This document shows positions 33,040-44,474 of a stretch of DNA of 64,000 bases, in pieces. The notes under the pieces are model-generated. The model made no database searches. It was given only the letters and a program-made list of their open reading frames with translations, and was not told where the DNA came from. The stretch's first letter is position 1. Each line of letters begins with the position of its first letter. Source of the stretch: Siphonodentalium dalli (Eukaryota; Mollusca; Scaphopoda; Gadilida; Siphonodentaliidae); the NCBI GenBank assembly GCA_032622095.1, contig CP136066.1:232816961-232880960 (forward strand), written 5' to 3'. The position numbers and the translations under genes are program-made.

Positions 33040-34170
33040 ACAACACTTCTTTACTTCCATCCAATTTTAACTGTCAATGATTGAGTCCATCTTATGGTAT
33101 ATTTATTTGGGCCTATATAAACTCAAAAATTGAAGAAAACATAATTCCATATGGATATCTATATCACTATCGCTGTCCCAAACAAATACGGTCTGTACTA
33201 GAATAGTGAATAGCAATATGGCACACATGTAGCATTTCACAGGTAATTAAACAGTTTGAAATACACATGTAAGACAACTCTTTCTGCACGAGACTGTACC
33301 TGCTGTAGTTCGATCATAAAATCGGTCAACGATCTGCAACGATTACAAATTTCTATAAATAGTAACATTTTCAACTGTTACCGTTGTTCATTGCTCGATC
33401 ATGACCACTTTGATTATAATTCTTTCATAACTCGGTCAATGTTCTTCCGTTGGTGATTTCAGGCAATAATTCCTTTTATATCCCTCCCATTCGAATTGAC
33501 TATACCGCTTGTTTTTCGTTTTATTAAGCTGATGTTACGCTATTCCAGCAAACGGCATCCCTCCACGGAAGCTATTTTCTGAGAACGAAAGCCGACTCAA
33601 TCCCGACCAAGTCGGAAGTGTTCGGGTGTTTCCGCGACTGCACACGACAACTCGTTTGTGTATTTATTTCGCGTTTACAGTGGAATTATTCGTCCCGATT
33701 GAGGGAAAGTAAATAGTTAGTTACGTGGCCGTATAATTAGTACAAACTGATATCTGGTTAGGGCATTTCGTGTATGGGGGTTATTTTATTCAGTCTTTCC
33801 ACAGAATAACGCAGGGAACTCAATTGTGAGGTTCAATTTACGTTTCACATCACTTTAACCCTATCAGTTACAATCACTGGGGACTGGAAGTTTATCCTAG
33901 ATCCGGGAACATATCGAACTATAACTATACTATCTTATGTACTATCGGACACAATATTACACTTGATATAATTTGCCATTATATGAAGAATGAAAGGCCG
34001 TTTTGCAACCCTCTGCCCCTTCCACCCCCTCTATGCCTGATGAAAGTGTAGTTGTCCCAGCTGGTCCTAGTTCCGGGGCGCCTACATTTCATATCAGTTG
34101 TATTTATACCACAAGCACGAGGCGCCCCAAACTCCATGCAGGGTTTACCTCCGTTGATGTCTCGGTAAGA
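33040..34170. other. Unannotated stretch
   Basis: No repeat or domain recognised. A frame from 34003 (92 codons) is Pro/Ser-rich at first and then runs into a dispersed repeat, so it is not called. Confidence 0.35.
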
Positions 34171-34189
34171 CCGCTGCTACCGTCGACAT

Positions 34190-34360
34190 TTTACCCATAT
34201 TTGGTGGACTTCCGCAATATTAAGATATATACTAAGCGAGCAGAGCAACATGCTGCCCTTGTTAAGCACACAAAATATTGAACAAAATTTGTATAAATTA
34301 TGGACCTTATGTTTGAAAATTCCCACTAAAACCGATGCTTCCCTATAGTGGCCCATATAG
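34190..34360 (+). repeat. Dispersed repeat also found at 56445, 58430 and 58925
   Basis: TTTACCCATATTTGGTGGAC, then ATTAAGATATATACTAAGCG, CAACATG(C/T)TGCCCTT and TTCCCACTAAAACC match pieces at 56445-56480, 58430-58465 and 58925-59045. In the last two locations hairpin-cassette pairs have entered it. Confidence 0.7.
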
Positions 34361-34776
34361 TGGCCATAAGCATATACCATTTCACATAAGTCAACCTTAT
34401 ATAATATATCATAAGAATGAGGTCCTCGTGGGGTTGTTGATATCGTTAGAATGAGGTCCCTATGGGGGGTTATTTACAGTACACTCAAACAACGGGTATC
34501 CATATAGCCACGTGGGCGAAGATGATAATAGAACGATCGAATACAGATCTCGAGTTGATGATATGTTTCATCAGAAGCGGAGCTTTGGTTTACATAAGTC
34601 TCGAGGTCTTGGTCTGTGCAACGAGTCTGTTTTCATTGGTTCCAATTCCAAGTTAAATATCGATATCTTAGAAGCGACGAGGAATGCAAAATCACTTATT
34701 ATTTGTCTATTTTGGCATTCTGCCAATACCATCAACTAAATCTTAGTATATCCACAACAAAAGAACGAGTATGACT

Positions 34777-35030
34777 CAAGCCTTGAAATAGGGTGTCTGT
34801 CATTTGCAGAATGAGGTCCCCAGAGGGTGAATTTAGTGATGCTACCCCGCATAGCGGGCTAGCATCACCAAATTCACCCTCTGGGGACCTCATTCTGCTT
34901 ACACCTCAGCAGAATGAGGTTCCCAGATGGTTAATTTGGTGATGCTAGCCCGCTATGCGGGGTAGCATCACTAAATTCACCCTCTGGGGACCTCATTCTG
35001 CAAATGACAGACACCCTATTTCAAGGCTTG
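34777..35030. repeat. 254-bp near-perfect palindrome with nested hairpins
   Basis: Arms of 122 bases (34777-34898 and 34909-35030) are separated by a 10-base loop. The outer part starts CAAGCCTTGAAATAGGGTGT. Each arm contains its own palindrome: GAATGAGGTCCCCAGAGGGT, a GATGCTACCCCGC / GCGGGCTAGCATC centre, and the mirrored end. Only a few mismatches exist between arms. Confidence 0.95.
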
Positions 35031-35034
35031 GTAA

Positions 35035-36950
35035 GACTGTTTTTCTCAGACCTCACATTTTACCCTGGGCAAATTTCTAGATTTAGAATCGACGGTCGAG
35101 TTCTCTTCGTGTCGTTTTTCTTTGTTTGTCGAATTACTATAAGGTCCCCATGTCTAGACGGAAGTGGATCGGGATTACCGGCAAAACCGATCAATATCTC
35201 ACTCATATCGCGGATATATGATGTCTGACTCTGCACATTGATTGGGTCGTGGTGCAGATATATACTCTCTCATTCTGTTTGATGATTCGTTTCGGTTAAA
35301 TTGTCTTGTTAGTTTGATGGTGTGTTACCACCCCCACCCCCATTCCCATCCCAACCCTGTCTTGCCAAGCCACGGACTTGACAGTACAGAATTTCGGGGA
35401 CTATAGAAATTTTGTCCGTCCGTCGGTGAGTTCGACCGACCGAAATGTTTGTTGTCCGGTTGATAACTTGAATAGTTTTCGACAAAATTTTATGAAACTC
35501 GGGTTTGTAGCCTTCAGGTGCCGATCCAGGGTGAATGTCCGACCTTTTTTGGAGTTATGTCTCTTTTAAACATAGGTTTTGTTGATTATTTTGTAGTCTC
35601 AAGTTATGATTATCCGATAGCTTTCAAATTTAGTACGGGGATTAATACAGGTCAGTCTCGAATTTCTCATGGAGTTATGCCATTCGACTTAGAATTTGCC
35701 GGTTATTATTCTGGTAAAACTAATAAAATATGTCAACAAATTTAACAATTATAGACAGTTGAAAGCAAAGTTTGAATCAATGATTGTTCCTAAAATCTTT
35801 TGTTTTTGCATTACTAAAAAAACAACCATTTAAATAAAGTCACCTTATTCATGGGGCCATGTGGCCCAGCGACTTGTTTTGTTTTATGTTTTATGCCATC
35901 ATGGCAAATAAATCTGTATTGCCTCCTTCTAAGGAGATATTGAATATATTACTTTAATATGTACAGAGGACAGTATAAATAGTGATGTGGATTATGAGAA
36001 AAGAACAGGAATATTAAATGTGATGGACGCTTATAATGTGTTCATATGAGTCAAAGTATATCAGGCAATGCTAATCTTACACGCGACCGACTATGATTGA
36101 TAAGTCGAATTTAGTGATAAATTTAGGCAAACAACAAAATGCGGCAGGTGTGAAAAACATTCTGGGAAAGGTAAATGAAATATATTTTGTTATGAAGATC
36201 GAGAAAGCAATATGTAAACTTTTTCGTTATAACGCCCTATGGGTGTTAACTGCCAGGCCGATATGTCCGTGTCAATGGAGCTTTGGGGATATCTCGCAGA
36301 ACAACACATTTCGGGTTTCATGCGATGCGAGTTATTTTAGGAAATGGTAGTAGACCGAAGAGTGATGTCCTATTCTCACAATATATAGCACAAAAGGTGA
36401 CATCCAATTTTTTTTTCTGGGTTTATTAATAGTAACATATATAATAAATGTATTGTATTTGCACTGTATTTTTATGAACTGTTTTCTGTTTATATATTCG
36501 CTGCTTGTCTTATTTTTGATGAATAAAATGTATTTTTTTTAAAGAAAAAAAATAGGAGCTATGGGGTAAACTTTGCTTAATAACGTATATTGCGTGCCGG
36601 TTATACTTTTTGCAGGATGTATGTATTCGCGGATGTTCTTTCGCGGATGTCTCACTGTTGCAGTATGTAACTTTTATGACCGCGATAATTGCTTTCGATA
36701 TTTAGGTATGAACAATGGCTGGGCCACTCTTGAAGATTTTATTGCGGCAACACAATGCATAATACAACGGCTGACATTACTGATGAAGTATGTCCCAGGG
36801 GGAATGCAGACTAAATGTCGTATTGCGAAGTATAGGGAGCTGTATTTAATCTGATTAGTAGATTTTTGGTCCGCATCTAGAGGTTTTCTGATGTGATGAA
36901 CGAGAAAACCTTGAGTGATAAGCCGTAGTTGTTGTGCATTCATGAAACCA
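35035..36950. other. Non-coding stretch with dispersed-element remnants
   Basis: GTCCGTCCGTCGG followed by AACTTGAATAGTTTTCGACA (35415-35500) resembles the 5.96-6.6 kb region. GGCAAATAAATCTGTATTGC at 35905-35925 looks like a LINE or SINE 3' end. An AATAAAATG signal and A-rich tail occur at 36520-36560. The frames of 60-93 codons here show no domain. Confidence 0.35.
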
Positions 36951-36959
36951 ATATGCTAT

Positions 36960-37072
36960 TGTGTATTGGTGCTATGGTGTATTGGTGCTATGGTGTATTG
37001 GTGCTATGGTGTATTGGTGCTATATATGATGTATTGGTGCTACATATGGTGTATTGGTGCTATGGTGTATTT
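36960..37072. repeat. 16-bp minisatellite, about 7 copies
   Basis: TGTATTGGTGCTATGG repeats, with two copies interrupted by ATATATGA or CATAT. Confidence 0.9.
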
Positions 37073-37252
37073 GCTTTTGCGTGGTACTAACGAAGTGTAC
37101 AATAGCAGTTTATTACATGGAATATATAGGGAGAGCTGTCATGATATCATTCGGTTGATCTAACCTAGCATATCCTTTCGTATTGTATCGTGGAACAATC
37201 GGAATCATCAGTAGATGTCTGAACTCGTGTCCTTTCCTTATCATCTCATCGC

Positions 37253-37440
37253 TGTGTATCAGCAAGGTTAGAAGAGGGATCGGACGCCTCCACAGAAGGT
37301 ATGCCTGTCTGATTGGTAAAGTTGATCCCGGTGCCAAAAAACAATATTATCGTCTCGTGTATTTTTAATCGAGAGAATCATGACACAGCCCGGAATGTAA
37401 AACGCGGATTTAAGATTTTCTTCAGCTGAGTGTCGTCGAA
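37253..37440 (+). pseudogene. Broken copy of the exon-like ORF at 38438
   Basis: It reads ISKVRRGIGRLHRRYACLIG then GAKKQYYRLVYF and stops; against the second copy an extra base near 37362 shifts the frame. Similarity continues past the stop (TCGAGAGAATCAT, CAGCCCGGAATGTAA). The two copies lie in direct orientation on either side of the TC tract. Confidence 0.45.
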
Positions 37441-37599
37441 GATATTGAGTTGAATACATACGAGTTGAATACATACGAGTTGTGATTCATACTTCATTGA
37501 CTAATCCCTGTCTGGTAAACTATGGGCACTTTCGACGCTCACCAAATCGGCGTCCGGTGAAGATGTATGGTCCCAATATTTGTATATTGTTCGGGTGTC

Positions 37600-37847
37600 T
37601 TTTTTTTTCTTCCCTCTCTATCTCTCTCGTTCTCTCTCTCTCTCTCTCTCTCTCTCCCAGCTCTTCCCCTCGAAAAATATGTCCCCTCCTCTCTCTCTTT
37701 CTCTCTTTCTCTCTATCTCCTTCTCTCTCATCCCCTACCATCTTACTTTCTTTAGCTCTCCCTCGCTGTATCTATTTAAAGTATCCTCTATCTACTCCCA
37801 ATCTAACGCCCTCTTCCATCTCATTATTTCTCTTACACACTCCCTCC

Positions 37848-37888
<41 letters not shown>

Positions 37889-38425
37889 CTACTGTCCCTT
37901 CTCACTTTATATATCTCTCCCTCTTTGAATATATTCCACTATCCCCTCTCTTCCTCGCTCTCTCTCTCTCTCTATCTCTCTATCCAATCCCCCCCCCTCT
38001 CGATCCCTCTCTCCACTCTTCCCTCATACTCTATATCTATATCTCCATCTTTGAATATATTTCACTATCCCCTCTCTCTGCCTCTATCTATCTCTATATA
38101 TCTTTATCTCTATCTCTATCTCTATATCTCTATCTCTATCTCTCTATCCAATTCTCTTCCCTTCCCCTCCCTCATTCCCCGCCCTCGATGCCTCCATCCT
38201 ACCATATATCTATATCTACATCTTTGAATACATTTCACTATCCCCTCTCTCTCTCTCTCTCTCCCTCTCTCTCTCTCTCCCTCTCTATCTCTCTCTCTCT
38301 GTCTCTATCTCTCTCGGTCTATATATCTCTCTCTCTCTCTATCTCTCTCTCTATCCAATTCCCCTCCCTTGCTCCCCCCATTCCTCCCTCCTACCCTATA
38401 TCTATATCTCCCTCTTTGCATCTCT
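37600..38425. repeat. TC-rich simple-sequence tract
   Basis: Interrupted CTCTCT, TATCTC and CTCCC repeats fill more than 800 bases, with two larger internal repeats (TCTTTGAATATATT(C/T)CACTATCCCC near 37922, 38048, 38220). Frames of 60-215 codons here read as Leu/Ser or, on the other strand, Arg/Glu; they are artefacts. Confidence 0.95.
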
Positions 38426-38437
38426 CTCATCACTGTG

Positions 38438-38641
38438 ATGTATATAAGCAAAGTTAGAAGACGAATGGGACGCCTTCGTGGAAGGTATGCCTGTCTGATT
38501 GGCGAAGCTGATACAGGTGCCAAACAACAATATTATCGTCTCGTTGATTCTAATCGAGAGAATCATACGGCAGCCCGGAATGTAAGCAGCATGTTTGTGA
38601 AACGAATCTCTTCATTTGATGTCATTGAAATTTATGAGTAG
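38438..38641 (+). CDS. Exon-like ORF of 67 codons, unknown
   Basis: From ATG at 38438 to TAG at 38639-38641 it reads MYISKVRRRMGRLRGRYACL, then GEADTGAKQQYYRLVDSNRE and a tail ending SFDVIEIYE. Basic residues are concentrated in the first 20 positions. A diverged copy lies at 37253-37440, where about the first 35 residues are conserved in frame with mostly conservative changes, which suggests past coding function. The ATG may be only internal if this is the last exon of a spliced gene, since the copies differ just before ISKV. I do not recognise the family; it could also be a fragment of a transposon protein. Confidence 0.3.
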   Translation: MYISKVRRRMGRLRGRYACLIGEADTGAKQQYYRLVDSNRENHTAARNVSSMFVKRISSFDVIEIYE

Positions 38642-38885
38642 ATAATAATGTCGCATCATGTGTGTGTGTAAAATCCATTATCATTTCCCTAACTTTTAAC
38701 CCAGAGTATAGGCTTCTCGCAAAAAAAAATCTTGATTTTTCCAACCCAGAACACATATATAATATGGCATATATTTTATATAGCAATATCTGGGGGTTCG
38801 AAAATTAAGTGGGTCTTTATGTCTGATGAATAACCAGTAATGATCGAAGCATTGGCGTAATGTGCGCATTCTTTCTTGACGATAA

Positions 38886-39333
38886 CTTTAAAGGTACTCA
38901 ATCCGAATTTACGCTCATAAATTACAAATTTCCTTGGCTTCGGGGGTAAAAAATATTGGATTCCAGTCAAGGAACCCACCCATCAAAGTTCAGAGTGATC
39001 AGATATCGATGCTTTAAATCTATTTTTTTTTATTTCTAGAGGCCCAGTAAACAGTCGACGAGAGGAATTTCTCTGACCAAATTGCGGATGAAGATGGATA
39101 ACTCTAAAATCAAGTGTCGTTTTTGTGTCAGATATTTGACAAACCGGCAAAATTACGTCGACCAAAATGTTGATAAATAACAGGTTTTGGGCAATTTTAT
39201 ACCATAGTTCAATGTGGTTAGCATTATTTTTGGGCAATTAATCGATTCTGATTGAAGCGGCATTTAAAAAAAAAATGTTGTTGTTGGAATCTGATGACAT
39301 TGGGACCATCGAATCGGATTGAGTACCTTTAAC
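38886..39333. mobile_element. MITE with TTAAAGGTACTCAATCCGA ends (copy 1)
   Basis: The left end TTTAAAGGTACTCAATCCGA is mirrored by TCGGATTGAGTACCTTTAAC. Interior blocks (TTGGATTCCAGTCAAGGAAC, CATCAAAGTTCAGAGTGATC) are shared, in reverse order, with copy 2. No ORF. Confidence 0.8.
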
Positions 39334-39876
39334 ATATGTGTGGAATCATCACCGGACACGCCGTGCGCATATGATTTGCGTAATATACAATGTATGTCTA
39401 CAATCAAAGTATATGACTATATATGTGCAGTCTATAAATCGTGTACAGGTAACATGTGTTGACCTTAAATTACCTCTATCATTGCTTGAGTCATATGGGG
39501 CATGGGAATTGAGAAGTGTGAGTCGCGTATGCTTGGGAAGCGAACCAGCGCTTAAATGTGTGGTCTAACAGCCATGATAATCCATCATCTGGCAAAAGAG
39601 CAGCACGCGTCCTATAAATTTATCATTTACACACACTGTATTCAATCGTGACGATGATAAAAGAAAATAATGATATTTTTTCCAGTGTTCGAATATAACT
39701 TTCACATATAGGTGTACTTGTGCGCGACAGTTTTCTGAAACGCATCTACACTCCATTTCTAATCGATAACGATATGATTTAATATCAGGCCGATATAAAT
39801 GGATATAATGGAGAAATAACATAAGTACTTGAAATAGGCTCCATTTGGTGTTGAATTTCGGCAGCGTTGAACAAAT

Positions 39877-40176
39877 GTTAAAGGTACTCAGTCCGATTAG
39901 ACGCTCCTAAATTACTATTTCTTTGGCTTACTGTTAACAATAATAACTACTTGATTTTAGAGTTATCCATCTTATACTCGCAATTTGTCCGTTTTGAGCT
40001 CGTGGTTCTGCCAACTTGTGGCTCACATCTCCGAAAATTAATAGATTTCAAAAATCGATATCTAATCACTCTGAGCTTTGATGGGTGGGTTCCTCGACTC
40101 GAATCAAATATTTTTTACCCCCAAAGCCAAAGAAATAGTAATTTAGGTGCGTCTGATCGGATTGAGTACCTTTAAC
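39877..40176. mobile_element. MITE with TTAAAGGTACTCAGTCCGA ends (copy 2)
   Basis: Ends GTTAAAGGTACTCAGTCCGA and TCGGATTGAGTACCTTTAAC, with a second inverted layer inside (AAATTACTATTTCTTTGGC / GCCAAAGAAATAGTAATTT). It is 300 bp and inverted relative to copy 1. Confidence 0.85.
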
Positions 40177-40253
40177 CGTGAATGGGACATATAACTACCG
40201 AGAACCGGATGAAAAGCATCGAACCGCGTTCAAGTGATCACAGAGTGTGATTT

Positions 40254-41000
40254 AATCGTTAAAGTGATGTTAAACACTCCAGTAGGGTGATCAAATAGAA
40301 ATGGTGAATAATCTTCCTCAAAGTAATTATATTTTACAAATATTATATCCAAATTGACAACACACACCGTCATTCTTATATATTAATGAAATGCAGTGAC
40401 TCTCGATGGCGAGTTTATCGCCGACAGTTGCGTCCCGAATCTATAGAAGTATATATTTACAATTGATCGTAGTTCAGACGATGTTTTCTTTGGAGTGGTA
40501 CGGTCGATTTGCTTCAGCTTTTCGGCTATGTTAGTAGAGTGCAGGGGCGCCGGAAGAGGGGGGCAGAGGGGGCAGCTGACCCCCTGCCCTTGACCAAGGG
40601 GGGCGAGCGGGGGCAGGACTTGCCCTTTTTCTGGAGACAGAAAATAATTTTTGTGTGCTTAATCTCGTGTTTTTATAGCAAAATGTGACTTTTTTGGTCC
40701 AAATACCACCAATTTCACAAGGAATATTAATTTTTTGTCAATTTTGTCACAAAACGGCCATAAAAACCGAAAAATACCATTAAAATAGGGATTTTTGCCA
40801 CAATGAATTTATGGTTATTTTCCCGAGTTTGCGGAGAAAATGCCCTTTTTGCGGAAAAGTGCCCTTTTTGTAGGCTCTACCCCCCCCCTGCCATTTGATG
40901 CTTCCGGCGCCCCTGGTAGAGTGCTACATTCCCCCAGTTTGTATGGCGCCTGAATACTAACTTACAAGTTTCACGTACCCGAACAAGTACCGGAACAATA
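40254..41000 (+). repeat. Segmental repeat, copy 1 (interrupted)
   Basis: TTAAAGTGATGT, CAAATTGACAACACACACCG, GTAGTTCAGACG and AGTTTCACG(T/G)ACCCGA occur in order here and at 42388-42760. Copy 1 is interrupted at 40542-40915 by a hAT-like MITE; copy 2 is not. A further match (TATATTGAATTAATTATATT then GATCTGTTT) is at 41607 and 43047, so the duplication probably spans 40.2-41.7 and 42.3-43.15 kb. Confidence 0.8.
40542..40915. mobile_element. hAT-like MITE, 374 bp
   Basis: Ends CAGGGGCGCCGGAAG and CTTCCGGCGCCCCTG are perfect inverted repeats. GTAGAGTG at 40534-40541 is repeated exactly at 40916-40923, an 8-bp target duplication typical of hAT elements. The paralogous segment at 42670-42690 shows the empty site. 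The interior repeats GCCCTTTTTG and has no ORF. A solitary end of this family is at 16131. Confidence 0.92.
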
Positions 41001-41769
41001 TAATGTCTTTAACTTGTGAGATGGTTCTTACTGGTGTTGGTATATATCTTCGATGTGAGGACAAATCTTGGACCCCCTCCCCTTCACTATAGAGCCCTGC
41101 TGCGAAATCCATGCATTATAAACTAATTAGCCATCATAATCGCTGCTTGCAGCAGTTATCATACAAATATGCCCTCGCGCAATTGTTAGCCACCTCATGG
41201 AACAGATGGTACCATAAAAGACTAAATACCATACCACAACATACGCACTCAACGAATTAAGGGTGCATTTAAATTATTATTATGGTATAATTGTGATACA
41301 ATTTCGAAATCTGCAGGATACTTCAGATTCAAAGACGCGATATCGCAAGAAATTCAGATCGCTTCCAGAAATAGATTTCTCGTTGTTCGAGGCACTTATA
41401 ATGACCGAACAAACACCGATGATAGCATCTGTATAACCATTATAGAATTCTAGTTATTAAGCTAATCTGAATAATAAACACCGAACAATCTATTGTATGT
41501 TTGAAACAGACCACAAGTTCCCGTAATTTGTGTTTGCTCGCGAGATTTCCCATCGAATCTATCGCCAAATTGCGCGAACCTTCTGCAGTTTTCGTTGGTT
41601 TTATATTGAATTAATTATATTGATCTGTTTGGTCGAACGAACGTTTGCGACAAAGTCTTTCTCGATTTTGTTACATCCCGATGTGGCTCCGGGGATCAAC
41701 ATATGTCGATAAATTTAAATACTTTCCTTGTTAGTACATGTATATATTCAAGATATGATTAACATAAAG
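41000..41769. other. Rest of segmental repeat, no gene
   Basis: No domain recognised. CGAATCTATCGCCAAATTGC GCGAACC-type sequence at 41553 recurs at 42300. Confidence 0.4.
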
Positions 41770-41774
41770 AGCAT

Positions 41775-42266
41775 CACCCCTGGCCAAGTGGTCCTGAATA
41801 GAGTTACCACCCCTGGCCAAGTGGTCCTGTTAAAAGTAGCGTTATTGTTTTTCTAAAGTTGTCATTTTCGCGGTGTTTGGCTAATCCGATCGATAGAGAA
41901 AAAAATGGTGTGTGTATGAAACATTCAAGAACATATATATTTTTGAAAAAATAAATAATACCCGCGCTCTTGTTTCTAAAACGACATGAATAACAATCTT
42001 GATTATACTCGATTTTCAACAACTAATACAACCAGTATTAAAAATATTTCGCAATAAATATGTTTTTGAATGTTTGATACGCATAATGGCTTTTCTTGGA
42101 TATGTTTATATAGATTATCGGAACACCGCGAAAATAACAAATTAAAAAAAATATAACGGTACTTTTTGTTAACAGCATCAGTTTGCTCTAACAGCATCAT
42201 AAGCACATTAGCAGGACCACTTGACCAGGGGTGGTAACTCTATTCAGGATCACTTGACCAGGGGTG
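41775..42266. mobile_element. Fold-back element with duplicated TIRs (copy 1, complete)
   Basis: Each end carries two tandem copies of CACCCCTGGCCAAGTGGTCC or its complement, separated by AATAGAGTTAC. AGCAT at 41770-41774 and 42267-42271 looks like a 5-bp target duplication. Inside, one arm (TCGCGGTGTTTGGCTAATC, AAACATTCAAGAACATATAT) mirrors the other (TGTTTTTGAATGTTTGATAC, GGAACACCGCGAAAATAAC), so most of the element is self-complementary. Two relatives lie at 46060-46960 and 50350-50872. Confidence 0.75.
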
Positions 42267-42387
42267 AGCATGTGTATCACTTGTGCATAGTACCCATTGA
42301 CGAATCTATCGCTAAATTGAGCGAACCGTCCTATAAATTATGATTCATTATGAGTATATATAAAGCACTATGGACTAAAGGGAACTG

Positions 42388-42760
42388 TTAAAGTGATGTG
42401 AATCACTCCGGTATGGTGATCAAATATAAATTGAGAAAAATCTTTCTCAAAGAAATTATTTTTACGAATACTAATCCAAATTGACAACACACACCGCCAT
42501 TTTAATATATTAATTAAATTAAATGACTTTCCATGGCTATTGTGTTAGTTTATCGCCAAAAGTTGCGTCACGAATCGAGATCTAGATGTACATGTAAATA
42601 ATTACAATTGAGTGTAGTTCAGACGTTTTCTATTGAGTGGTATGATCGATTTCTTTAAATTTTTCGGAGAAGTTACTAGAATGCTTCATTACCCCCTCAA
42701 GTTGCAATATCGCATAATTATTAACTTATCAGTTTCACGGACCCGAGCAAGTCCATAACA
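42388..42760 (+). repeat. Segmental repeat, copy 2 (uninterrupted)
   Basis: Counterpart of 40254-41000. GTTACTAGAATGCTTCATTA at 42671 corresponds to the pre-insertion state of the hAT-like site at 40531-40930. Confidence 0.8.
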
Positions 42761-43159
42761 TGTCGTTAATAAAATATGCGACATAATCCGATCACCTGAG
42801 CCTTCTTTGTAAAAGGATAAACATATAACTAAAAGTAGAAGCGACATTATTGGTATATATATATATATAGCGAGAATTCTACGATACATATTACATATAC
42901 ATAATTATATATGGATGTAATGTATATTCATATCATTTGTAGTGCTCATATAATTTGTTTAGTCATTATCATCATTGTGCAACTGCCCAATGAGGTGTAT
43001 TGCAATAAATACCTTGTACAGACACATGTAGTTTTCATTAGATTTATATTGAATTAATTATATTGATCTGTTTCGTCGGACGAACGTTCACGGCAGATTA
43101 TATAGTTCTATAAAGACTCAACACACCGCCGTAATTAATAAGAAACTCGTGCACTATGC

Positions 43160-43660
43160 AAAGTATTTATCGAGATTTCCCGCCAGTCAGGGCTAGTTAA
43201 CGTCTGCACAGCAATGCTTTTCGTATAGTTTTTTTTTCGGGGGTGGTTGAGAGGTTTCTCACCTAAACAGTTTAAATTTCTTGAGTGACAGAATAGCAGT
43301 TGGAAAGTTCATATCAAAAGTAGGTTTTAATTGTTCTCATATATAAAATATATATAGAGGATCTCACATGAGTTTCTATTTTATACGGAACTTATCAACC
43401 GAGTTCACTAAATTCGATTTGAGCCGAGGTAGAACGAGTTTGAGATACCTTTTATCACATGATCAAATAAACGCGAAGTATCATCGAAAACAACAATCAT
43501 AAACTTCAGCAATCGCAAGTAATTTAAATAATGGTGTGACGTCACCGCACGAGCTAATATTACACGTGTGTCTTACCCATAATTATGAAGCTGGTTTTGT
43601 GGTTTAATTATGTGATAAAATTGATTTTCCAACATGATTGTACAGACATATTTAGTCTGA
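43160..43660. other. Unannotated stretch
   Basis: No repeat, element or domain recognised; the end may be an intron if the ORF at 43661-43894 is an exon. Confidence 0.35.
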
Positions 43661-43894
43661 AATTATTGTTCAGATCAAAATCCGAATATTGTCCTTCTTT
43701 TGTCAAATGTTGAGACGGAAATGGTCATCAATTATAGAAAAGTTCGAGAAAAAGAACCGTATGGTACTGTTTCCGAAAATCTCTATCGCTCCAAGACTGT
43801 ATATGCAGACATGTCAAGACTCAAGATCACGCAAACCATCAAAGACAAAATTGCAGTTGGGCATCTTCCCAAGGCTCTGTGTCGTAAATTGTAG
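43661..43894 (+). CDS. Exon-like ORF, unknown
   Basis: An ATG-less frame opens after TGA at 43658-43660 and ends at TAG 43892-43894. A likely acceptor (TTATTGTTCAG) precedes 43674. It reads QNPNIVLLLSNVETEMVINY, KVREKEPYGTVSENLYRSKT and VYADMSRLKITQTIKDKIAV, ending GHLPKALCRKL. Residue mix and third-base choice look like real coding sequence, and a second plus frame over the same bases looks less so. I recognise no family. It may be the terminal exon of a gene or a piece of a transposon protein; the LINE relic 330 bases downstream makes the latter possible. Confidence 0.3.
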   Translation, partial: NYCSDQNPNIVLLLSNVETEMVINYRKVREKEPYGTVSENLYRSKTVYADMSRLKITQTIKDKIAVGHLPKALCRKL

Positions 43895-44224
43895 AATACC
43901 GATCTAAAGTCAAACGAGCAAAATATTATTTGACATCATTATGCACTGAGCATTCTCACTGGGACGGCGATCTGTCTTGGTCTGTTGTCCGGCAGTTTTG
44001 AAATATCAAGAACCAATTCGTTTCGTTTCATTCGTTTGAACTCGTTGACCGTTCCTGTCTGGTTTTTGACACGGCTTTGGTCCGTCTTAATGTTATATAA
44101 AGAACAGGAGGCTGATTTGTGTTATCCAGGGTCAAAGGTTAACGATTCAATCACTCATCCTGTGGAATCGATATCTATATAATCTTGCTCATTAAATCGA
44201 TCGCGTTAATGAGTTAGCCATTGT

Positions 44225-44474
44225 TAACCCTTCCTTTGCCAACACAAACAGCCTCCATTACAAGTCAAAGATATAATGTGTACGTGGTGCTCAACGAAAC
44301 AGGTTGAACATTGTTTTTATGAAATGTGATGCTTACCAAAATTTACGCGAAACATATTTTACACAGTTAGCCAATGCTTTTCTTGAGTTTTTAGATCTTT
44401 CAGATTTTGATAAATTTTTATTCATAATGAGTAATGTGAGAAAGGAAAATATCAATATAATCCGAGCTTTCTGA
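44225..44474 (+). pseudogene. LINE ORF2 C-terminus relic
   Basis: First frame: MCTWCSTKQVEHC, part of a zinc-knuckle. After a one-base frame change comes MKCDAYQNLRETYFTQLANA, then FLEFLDLSDFDKFLFIMSNV, ending at TGA 44472-44474 (51 codons from 44319). The C..C....EH....C..Y..LR and DKF.FIMSN pattern is standard for the end of animal LINE reverse transcriptases. No 3' tail can be placed. Confidence 0.7.

Noticed and set aside
37482-38227. ORFs of 148 and 215 codons rich in Leu and Ser
   Set aside because: They follow the TC-rich tract in all frames; no independent coding signal.
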